From a virus, in the IMG/VR virus record IMGVR_UViG_3300027749_002909, positions 1 through 63,343 of that record: a stretch of 63,343 bases of DNA. The stretch is one strand, 5' to 3'. This document shows, piece by piece, positions 1-4,187 of the stretch. The number at the start of each line of letters is the position of its first letter. Positions within the stretch are counted from its first letter, which is position 1. A program made the translations under genes and the position numbers. The notes beneath the pieces were generated by a model. That model saw only the letters and a list, made by a program, of their open reading frames with translations, was not told where the DNA came from and ran no database searches.

Positions 1-210
1 ACGGCTATACGCACACCAACCGAACATAACACATTGAGTAATAAAAATAGGGTACAGAATGATAAGAGGCGGAGTTGGTACAGTGAGCGCCATTGTGACC
101 GCACAGCCGATACTAAGAAACCAAGCCGTAATTTCAATGATAAAACGAAAAGCGTTTGTTGAATAGTCATGTTTGATGTAATTGAGTATATTAAGTACGA
201 TTAAATTCAT
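1..210 (-). CDS. Membrane protein, partial (C-terminus beyond window)
   Basis: An open frame starts with ATG at 210-208 and stays open to base 1, giving 70 codons with no stop, so the C-terminus lies outside the window. The protein begins MNLIVLNILNYIKHDYS and has two hydrophobic stretches, about residues 27-45 and 52-68, separated by a PTPP turn, which suggests at least two membrane helices. It overlaps the end of the preceding gene by 20 nt in another frame. Small membrane proteins of this shape occur in marine T4-like phages, but I assign no function. Confidence 0.7.
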   Translation of the reverse strand, partial: MNLIVLNILNYIKHDYSTNAFRFIIEITAWFLSIGCAVTMALTVPTPPLIILYPIFITQCVMFGWCAYSR

Positions 211-700
211 GTTCGGCGATTACTTGTTGCAAAATTTCCACGACCATTTGATTCAATGTGATATCTCGCTTGTGTGCTTCCATTGCCAATTGCAACATAG
301 TATCATTATCTAAATCAATGGGTACTTGGATACGAGTATCAAACGTTTCATCATTAAAAATAGCCTCTGCCTTTTCTAGGAAATCTTCTTCTGTTTCCAA
401 GTCAATCCACTTAACGTCATCCCATGCTTGGTCAGGATCAACTTTACGTTCTGCTGACTCAATATATAATTCATCTTTGTAGTCTGGATTCAACCAACGA
501 TATGGCTTTTTATTTTCACCAGTACTGCAAACGTCTGCTTGGAAGATTTCTTGTGTCTCGGTACTGTATATTACGCTAGCGTGAGCATATTCGCTTTCAT
601 AGTCTAAGAATCGTGCTGTGGGGCCATAACAGTGCCATTGATACTCACTACCGCTAGTGATTTTGTGACTGAGTGCTTGATTAATTTTGCTTAGATGCAT
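191..700 (-). CDS. Hypothetical protein with ribbon-helix-helix-like C-terminus
   Basis: 169 residues. The C-terminal 45 residues read as a beta strand (TRIQVPIDLDNDT) followed by two helices (MLQLAMEAHKRDIT, LNQMVVEILQQVIAE). This is the pattern of an Arc/MetJ-type ribbon-helix-helix DNA-binding fold or of HicB-type antitoxin tails. The first 120 residues are acidic, contain many Trp and Tyr, and resemble nothing I can name. Its ATG lies in the neighbourhood of the stop of the preceding gene at 700, so translation is probably coupled. A regulatory role is inference from the fold pattern only. No toxin partner is visible beside it. Confidence 0.65.
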   Translation of the reverse strand: MHLSKINQALSHKITSGSEYQWHCYGPTARFLDYESEYAHASVIYSTETQEIFQADVCSTGENKKPYRWLNPDYKDELYIESAERKVDPDQAWDDVKWIDLETEEDFLEKAEAIFNDETFDTRIQVPIDLDNDTMLQLAMEAHKRDITLNQMVVEILQQVIAEHEFNRT

Positions 701-909
701 TATTTTTTCCCTTCAAGTTTTGTATAGTGTTCAATGATAGGTTCAATATTGTTATTATATATCTGTTCCATTGTTTTGTAAAGCATTTTGGCATCCTGGT
801 CTGTCATACCCGCTGTCCAAGATGGGTCATCAATAGGGTCTTTTCGTAATCCATAATCATGTCTGTAAGTATAGCACATGTCGGTAATAATTTGTTCTTT
901 AGTTTTCAT
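700..909 (-). CDS. Small hypothetical protein
   Basis: 69 residues from ATG at 909-907, chosen because it overlaps the stop of the preceding gene as ATGA (906-909). A longer frame reaching 927 would lie inside that gene. The protein starts MKTKEQIITDMCYTYRHDYG and is rich in charged residues and Tyr, with no signal peptide or membrane segment. It is part of a string of very small translationally coupled genes typical of phage accessory regions. Function unknown. Confidence 0.65.
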   Translation of the reverse strand: MKTKEQIITDMCYTYRHDYGLRKDPIDDPSWTAGMTDQDAKMLYKTMEQIYNNNIEPIIEHYTKLEGKK

Positions 910-1217
910 AATTTTAATAGTGCCCACATTGTGGTCTTTTCTAAATCAGTTTCAAATTCTGGATACACTTCATCCAATTTAGTTTGCTCAATTTTGGTAT
1001 AACCTTTGTCTAGCTTTTTAAGGAAAAATTTATGTACATCCCAGAGACTACCTTCAACCATTTTAGTTTGTAGCTTTTTGCCACGGCGCCCCCAAAAGGT
1101 TACATACTTACCATCATCACGGTAAGATGCGGTTGGTGTAATTAATTCAATCGCACCCCACACCTTGTCGGCATTTGTCTTTTCGTCTTTGTACCAACCA
1201 ATAAATTTATAGTCCAT
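906..1217 (-). CDS. WGR-domain-like small protein
   Basis: 103 residues. The core KYVTFWGRRGKKLQTK (residues 37-52) carries the Trp-Gly-Arg signature that names WGR domains, which are known in PARP and bacterial nucleic-acid proteins, and the flanking beta-rich stretch and C-terminal helix have about the right size. The domain makes up nearly the whole protein. Known WGR domains contact nucleic acids or protein partners, so a DNA-end or regulatory role is possible, but nothing in the sequence proves it. Its stop overlaps the next ATG as ATGA. Confidence 0.6.
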   Translation of the reverse strand: MDYKFIGWYKDEKTNADKVWGAIELITPTASYRDDGKYVTFWGRRGKKLQTKMVEGSLWDVHKFFLKKLDKGYTKIEQTKLDEVYPEFETDLEKTTMWALLKL

Positions 1218-1240
1218 TATTTTTAACTTTGAAATAGTGT

Positions 1241-1450
1241 TTATTTGTTTCGTTCGTCCATTGACTTCATCATTGATTTCATCATAGTTGCCATTTTTTG
1301 CATAGCAACCTCAGGAGATTCTGTTTGACTACAAGCTGCCTTAACCTCTTGCTTTTGCCACTCTTTGGCTGCTTGGTCGCACAAGTCTTTGTTAGTATAA
1401 GTACCGGCTGTCTGTAATCCAGTTGCAGTGATAATCATTAATGCCCACAT
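1241..1450 (-). CDS. Small hypothetical protein, possibly exported
   Basis: 69 residues. It opens with a short hydrophobic run, MWALMIITATGLQTAG, and has two cysteines (about residues 24 and 40) that could form a disulfide. It ends in a Met/Lys-rich amphipathic stretch (MQKMATMMKSMMKSMDERNK). The hydrophobic part is too short for a confident signal peptide. ATG at 1450-1448 overlaps the preceding stop as TAATG. No function recognised. Confidence 0.55.
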   Translation of the reverse strand: MWALMIITATGLQTAGTYTNKDLCDQAAKEWQKQEVKAACSQTESPEVAMQKMATMMKSMMKSMDERNK

Positions 1451-1677
1451 TATTCTACTCCAAAATGTTCTTTAATGCTTTTTGATGCTAAACGTATTGC
1501 TCTATCCCAATCTTCGGCACTATCTTCTTCACCGCACTTGTTAACTTCCTTAATACATTCTGCCACAATCAGCTTGGCAAATTCTCTGTAATCAAAATCA
1601 CTCAACCCTTCACGATCACTACCATAGGGTGCAATTAGTCCTGCCTGTCTAGCAAGTTCTTTAATTCGTTCACTCAT
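1450..1677 (-). CDS. Small hypothetical protein (MSERIKELARQAG family)
   Basis: 75 residues, starting MSERIKELARQAGLI, then DYREFAKLIVAECIKEVNKCG and ending KSIKEHFGVE. The pattern of two helices, a conserved 'FAKLIVxECI' heart and a C-terminal 'HFGV' is common in small phage proteins of unknown role. The 45-residue neighbour at 1877-2014 shares the 'ELA..' helix and an FGV-type end, so the two may be divergent copies. Start and stop are coupled to both neighbours. Confidence 0.65.
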   Translation of the reverse strand: MSERIKELARQAGLIAPYGSDREGLSDFDYREFAKLIVAECIKEVNKCGEEDSAEDWDRAIRLASKSIKEHFGVE

Positions 1678-1877
1678 TTTGAGTCCTTATAAAATTTTGC
1701 AAGTTCTTTTTTGGTAACCAAGAAATGAAACCGTTTAGTTTCATTATAACATTGCTCATATCCCTGTTCACTGATTTGATAATTATGCAATTGAACAACA
1801 CGGTCATCGGCTAGTTCATCAGCAGTAAACAAAGGATATGAATACTCTTTACCTAGATATGTGATTGTGATATTCAT
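1674..1877 (-). CDS. Small hypothetical protein
   Basis: 67 residues beginning MNITITYLGKEYSYPLF, a likely beta hairpin, followed by an acidic helix and a basic C-terminus (KKELAKFYKDSK). There is no membrane segment or recognised motif. ATG at 1877-1875 overlaps the stop of the 45-codon gene upstream as TAATG, and its own stop overlaps the next ATG as ATGA. Function unknown. Confidence 0.6.
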   Translation of the reverse strand: MNITITYLGKEYSYPLFTADELADDRVVQLHNYQISEQGYEQCYNETKRFHFLVTKKELAKFYKDSK

Positions 1878-2014
1878 TACCTTACTCCAAATTGTTTATC
1901 CATTGCCTGTGCTATGTCGGCTATAAAGGATTCATAGTCAACACCTTCTTCGGCACAGACTTTTTTAGCCAATTCCACCACATGTTGAATTAACTGTTTT
2001 CTTGTTAGAATCAT
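1877..2014 (-). CDS. 45-residue hypothetical protein
   Basis: A short frame from ATG at 2014-2012 to TAA at 1879-1877 encodes 45 residues, starting MILTRKQLIQHVVELAKKVC and ending AMDKQFGVR. It fills the space between two genes exactly: its start overlaps the upstream stop (TAATG) and its stop overlaps the downstream start (TAATG). This perfect coupling is the main evidence that it is real. The sequence suggests two helices. It resembles the small gene at 1450-1677 in length, helix pattern and FGV-type ending. Confidence 0.6.
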   Translation of the reverse strand: MILTRKQLIQHVVELAKKVCAEEGVDYESFIADIAQAMDKQFGVR

Positions 2015-2352
2015 TACTTAACTCCAAATGTGTTCAATGCTGGGTGCAATGTATTAATCAATAGTGTCTCACGTGCATGAGCAGGACGCTTACCACGCAC
2101 AACTTCAATAACACCGAATACAAAACGCTCGGCTCCACGTTCACGCAATGCACTAGACAGTCCCCAATCTTTGCGTTCAGTCATAGCACGTTGCATATGC
2201 TTTTGCATACGACGGACCAATGTCTTACGCACATTACCTGCAAAACACACCGCAGTCAAACCAATATAGTATTCAAGTGTTGCTGTATCTTGGATAAAAT
2301 ACAATACTTGATTACGATCAGTTCTACGTTTACGGGCGATTTTTGAGTTCAT
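2014..2352 (-). CDS. GIY-YIG-like nuclease
   Basis: 112 residues from ATG at 2352-2350. Order of elements: basic N-terminus, VLYFI (residues 16-20) in the place of the GIY strand, YYIG at 28-31, a basic helix RRMQKHMQRA, and ARETLLINTLHPALN at 93-107 with the Glu that binds metal in this fold and the conserved terminal Asn. This matches a minimal stand-alone GIY-YIG nuclease. Such proteins in phages are homing or repair nucleases, so the role is inferred. A frame extending to 2406 exists, but it would run through the promoter described just upstream. The ATG sits where transcription should begin, so the mRNA may be leaderless. Confidence 0.65.
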   Translation of the reverse strand: MNSKIARKRRTDRNQVLYFIQDTATLEYYIGLTAVCFAGNVRKTLVRRMQKHMQRAMTERKDWGLSSALRERGAERFVFGVIEVVRGKRPAHARETLLINTLHPALNTFGVK

Positions 2353-2358
2353 AAGTGT

Positions 2359-2387
2359 ATTATATACACAAAGCCATTTAACGTCAA
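2359..2387 (-). promoter_or_regulatory. Sigma70-type promoter
   Basis: On the minus strand TTGACG (2387-2382) is followed after exactly 17 nt by TATAAT (2364-2359). This is a near-consensus bacterial promoter that should be read by the unmodified host polymerase, so it fits early expression. The predicted start, 6-7 nt past the -10 box, falls on or next to the ATG at 2352. The -10 region lies inside a perfect inverted repeat, GTGTAT-TAT-ATACAC (2355-2369), which could bind a dimeric regulator. Confidence 0.7.
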
Positions 2388-2428
2388 GCCTGGAATTTGG
2401 TGGCAAAATAGGATTTTGCTATATGAAA

Positions 2429-2445
2429 TGCTTAATTTTTAAGCA
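2429..2445 (-). terminator. Possible terminator hairpin after the GNAT-like gene
   Basis: TGCTTAA and TTAAGCA form a 7-bp stem with a 3-nt loop. On the minus strand the hairpin is followed by TTTCATAT, only a weak U tract. A second 6-bp hairpin (2456-2471, GTTGTA/TACAAC) overlaps the stop codon of the upstream gene. Their position between that stop and the promoter at 2359-2387 suits a transcription-unit boundary, but the stems are AT-rich and termination is uncertain. Confidence 0.35.
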
Positions 2446-2464
2446 GTTTTAGACTGTTGTATTT

Positions 2465-2935
2465 TTACAACGGATTTTCAGGGGTTTCTTTAGGAGATTC
2501 TAGTAGATACTCATAGTTGGTAGTATCTATATTTTCTCTAAAAATGATAGCACCATTCTTAAGATGGAATCTTCGGGCCAAGTTAGTCTTAGGGCTTAGT
2601 GTCACAAATCTAGTAACGCTAGGATATTGTGATTGGATTCCCTTTACTGCTTGATACAGTAATTCTTTTCCTTTGCCGCTTTTGTAACTCCAGATAGTGT
2701 AGAATATTGCGGTAGTAGGAACTGTTGATGTTTTCTTTAACCCTTCAACATCTTCGGGAACGAAATCATGAAAGCTAACACAAACCATTGCTTCTGGTTG
2801 TTGTTCTTCGTCAGTTAGTGCTGCTACAACTCTGCCATCACTAACTCTAAAGTCAGTAGATATTTCAGGACGAACCGGATCGTCTTTGATAAAACTCAAT
2901 AGTGTGTGTGATAGGTCTGTGATAAATTGAAACAT
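2465..2935 (-). CDS. GNAT-like acetyltransferase family protein
   Basis: 156 residues. The middle and C-terminal parts follow the layout of a small GNAT fold: a beta-rich segment with AMVCVSFHDFVP (about 49-60), a turn with YKSGKGKELLYQAVKGI (84-100) in the place of the acetyl-CoA loop and helix, then VTLSPKTNLARRFHLKNGA (111-129), where GNAT proteins carry a conserved strand and helix. Similar small proteins recur in T4-like marine phages. The substrate is unknown and activity is not shown. A CATAAATA octamer lies 8 nt before the ATG, and the tmRNA terminator precedes the gene, so it probably starts a new transcript. Confidence 0.55.
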   Translation of the reverse strand: MFQFITDLSHTLLSFIKDDPVRPEISTDFRVSDGRVVAALTDEEQQPEAMVCVSFHDFVPEDVEGLKKTSTVPTTAIFYTIWSYKSGKGKELLYQAVKGIQSQYPSVTRFVTLSPKTNLARRFHLKNGAIIFRENIDTTNYEYLLESPKETPENPL

Positions 2936-2977
2936 GATATTGTTATTTATGCGTATATTATAAAAACAGAATTTATC

Positions 2978-3006
2978 TATAAAAATAGGGACCGAAGCCC
3001 CTATTT
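2978..3006 (-). terminator. Rho-independent terminator of the tmRNA gene
   Basis: On the minus strand AAATAGGGGC (3006-2997) pairs with GUCCCUAUUU (2992-2983) around a UUCG loop (2996-2993). This gives a 10-bp stem closed by the very stable cUUCGg tetraloop, with one G·U pair, followed at once by TTTTTATAG. It is a textbook intrinsic terminator and marks the 3' end of the tmRNA coding piece. Confidence 0.85.
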
Positions 3007-3193
3007 GCTATTTTTGGTTACAAGGTATAACTACCTCGGGTATCATGCCGCTAGGGCAAATACCTCGTCATTAGATGCGTTTGCATTTAAAAGGTTTTGT
3101 GTCTACGGCCGAGTCTCCCCAACCCTAACGGCTTCTACATTGCCGGACTGTCCATTTCTGTACTCTTGACCCAATCGATCCTGTGTCAGGCCC
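2983..3193 (-). ncRNA. tmRNA coding piece
   Basis: It begins GGGCCTGACACAGGATCGAT, matching the usual tmRNA 5' end (acceptor strand, then a D-like loop). It then carries a linker expected to hold the first pseudoknot, the tag frame, a short AGGTA-GTTA-TACCT hairpin just after the tag stop, and the terminator stem. I could not fold the pseudoknots by eye. The length, about 210 nt, is plausible for a compact two-piece tmRNA. The exact 3' end is set by the terminator and any trimming. Confidence 0.85.
3043..3084 (-). other. tmRNA tag-peptide reading frame
   Basis: From the resume codon GCA (3084-3082) the frame reads ANASNDEVFALAA and stops at TGA (3045-3043). With the alanine delivered by the charged tmRNA, the full tag would be A-ANASNDEVFALAA. 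The AN start, acidic middle and LAA end are the hallmarks of ssrA degrons recognised by ClpXP and SspB. FALAA is the usual ending in betaproteobacterial tags, from general knowledge. Confidence 0.9.
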
Positions 3194-3205
3194 ATTAATA
3201 ATATA

Positions 3206-3361
3206 TCACTCGTGCAGTCTGTTAAATTTTTTCATTTTATCAGATGCATACGTAGTAAAAAACATTGGAAAGATTCCGTGTATCAATAAAGCGATTCCCA
3301 TTGACCACGTAAAAGCCAAATGCTCAATGTACCCCATTCCAACGTCTTTTAAGTGTTTCAT
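3206..3361 (-). CDS. DUF6356-like small membrane protein inside the tmRNA intervening segment
   Basis: 51 residues from ATG at 3361-3359 to TGA at 3208-3206. It opens with MKHLKDVGMGYIEHLAFTWS. A hydrophobic helix follows at about residues 18-37 (ALLIHGIFPMFF), then a charged tail. The 'Y-EHL-F-W…LIHG.FP.F' pattern matches my memory of DUF6356, a family of tiny membrane proteins of unknown function. The gene lies wholly between the CCA end of the tmRNA acceptor piece (3372) and the first base of the coding piece (3193), with 10 nt and 12 nt to spare. No clear ribosome binding site is visible, so translation from the tmRNA precursor or an excised spacer is inference. Confidence 0.7.
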   Translation of the reverse strand: MKHLKDVGMGYIEHLAFTWSMGIALLIHGIFPMFFTTYASDKMKKFNRLHE

Positions 3362-3371
3362 AATAAATTAT

Positions 3372-3437
3372 TGGTGGACCTGGCGGGCACTGCCCCCGCG
3401 TCTTGAATCCTTTTCTATCTACTTCATACAGTCTTAA
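3372..3437 (-). ncRNA. tmRNA acceptor piece
   Basis: The minus strand reads …GACGCGGG-GGCAGTG-CCCGCC-AGGTCC-A-CCA. It holds a 5-bp T stem (GCGGG/CCCGC), the 3' acceptor strand, discriminator A and an encoded CCA at 3374-3372. The T loop is GGCAGTG, not the usual TTCGANT. I believe purine-rich T loops also occur in other two-piece tmRNAs but could not check. The upstream limit is bounded by the stop of the 43-codon ORF at 3441. Confidence 0.8.
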
Positions 3438-3440
3438 CTC

Positions 3441-3572
3441 TTACTTAACTGTTTCTGTATGCTTGCCTTTAAAACTTTTCTTTAGTAGTTTAAGCCAAAG
3501 TACTTTGGCTTTTACTAAATTATGTTTTAACTCAGCACGGTTAAGTTTTAATATTAGTTTTTTAGTTTTCAT
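3441..3572 (-). CDS. 43-residue basic hypothetical protein
   Basis: ATG at 3572-3570 to TAA at 3443-3441. The protein starts MKTKKLILKLNRAELKHNLV and continues as a single Lys/Leu-rich, probably helical chain, very basic. Small Lys-rich helices of this kind occur in T4-like phages. It ends a few nt before the tmRNA acceptor piece, so the two are probably on one transcript. A GATAAATA octamer 4 nt before the ATG could be its late promoter. The call rests on the clean frame and context and could be wrong. Confidence 0.45.
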   Translation of the reverse strand: MKTKKLILKLNRAELKHNLVKAKVLWLKLLKKSFKGKHTETVK

Positions 3573-3576
3573 ACTA

Positions 3577-3584
3577 TATTTATC
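3577..3584 (-). promoter_or_regulatory. Late-promoter-like octamer (GATAAATA)
   Basis: GATAAATA on the minus strand differs at one base from the T4 late consensus TATAAATA. It is placed to start transcription at about 3571, on the ATG of the 43-codon ORF, and would drive that ORF and the tmRNA precursor. No -35 element is expected for T4-type late promoters. AT-rich chance matches are possible. Confidence 0.4.
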
Positions 3585-3595
3585 ATGTATTGATT

Positions 3596-4183
3596 CTACT
3601 TGTTTGCAAGTGGATTGTCAATAGCTTTTTGTATCTTTTGGTCAATTTCTCGTTTCAATTGTTCCACTTCTTTTGAAATTTCTCTACGTGCCGATGCCAT
3701 TTCACTACGAACTGCTGCTGCTTCTGAACGGGCCTTATCTAAATCTTCTCTAACACCCTTACGCATTTCACGCATTTCGCCTTCAGTTTCACGTTGAGCA
3801 GTTTTTACACTGCGTTCAACTTGTTCTGTTACTGACTCATTGCGGCGAATATCACTCTTTAGGTCGTTCTTGATGTCACGAGTGTAGTCGCTGGTTTTGC
3901 CTGATGTTTCTTCAATAACTGCCAGTCGCTTGTCAAAGCCCGATAAGTCTGGTGCTGAGTATTCAGTTATCTTTTTCTTCATGCCCTGGTAGTCCTTGTA
4001 AACTTCAAAGGCACCATACAATCCACCCAGCAATGTACTTGCTAGTGTCGCTGCTACCATAAGTTTGGCAGGGGTAAATTCATATCCACCAATTGAGATA
4101 ACTGTGTCTTTGCTGGCATACTTCTTTACCGCTGCTTCAGCTTGGTCAATCTTTGCGTCAACGCTTTTGATTTCTTCTGTCAT
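3596..4183 (-). CDS. Membrane-anchored coiled-coil protein
   Basis: 195 residues from ATG at 4183, chosen for the AAGGA placed 9 nt upstream. A TTG at 4213 in the same frame lies inside the preceding gene and lacks a site. There is a short acidic N-terminal helix, one transmembrane helix at about 40-60 (LMVAATLASTLLGGLYGAFE), then more than 100 charged residues with heptad-like spacing and no Pro or Gly, which is a long coiled coil. This suits an inner-membrane anchor with a cytoplasmic or periplasmic rod. It follows two secreted proteins almost without a gap, so the three may act together at the cell envelope or in lysis, which is inference. Confidence 0.7.
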   Translation of the reverse strand: MTEEIKSVDAKIDQAEAAVKKYASKDTVISIGGYEFTPAKLMVAATLASTLLGGLYGAFEVYKDYQGMKKKITEYSAPDLSGFDKRLAVIEETSGKTSDYTRDIKNDLKSDIRRNESVTEQVERSVKTAQRETEGEMREMRKGVREDLDKARSEAAAVRSEMASARREISKEVEQLKREIDQKIQKAIDNPLANK

Positions 4184-4187
4184 TTTA

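Larger units (their letters stand above)
2983..3437 (-). ncRNA. ssrA: Circularly permuted (two-piece) tmRNA gene, whole precursor
   Basis: tmRNA rescues stalled ribosomes and tags the nascent peptide for degradation. Here the 3' tRNA-like end (…GGTCCACCA, ending at 3372) lies upstream of the 5' end (GGGCCTGACACAGG, starting at 3193) and of the tag frame (3084-3043). That order is the permuted arrangement known from alphaproteobacteria, some cyanobacteria and some betaproteobacteria. The two ends form a 7-bp acceptor stem, GGGCCTG with CAGGTCC. The third pair is G·U, the identity element for alanyl-tRNA synthetase. TGGGTC after the D-like region can pair with GATTCA before the T arm, as P2 requires. 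The 5' limit of the acceptor piece is approximate. Confidence 0.88.

Noticed and set aside
2353-2406. A longer start (2406) for the GIY-YIG-like protein
   Set aside because: The extra 18 codons cover the -35/-10 promoter elements and add no conserved residues.
3372-3420. A tRNA gene: a T arm and CCA end are visible on the minus strand
   Set aside because: No anticodon arm precedes it, and its acceptor strand pairs with GGGCCTG at 3193, downstream of a tag frame, so it belongs to the permuted tmRNA.
2927-3624. Plus-strand ORFs of 70-85 codons across the tmRNA region
   Set aside because: They run through tmRNA structure and the DUF6356-like ORF, have no ribosome sites, and all recognisable genes are on the minus strand.
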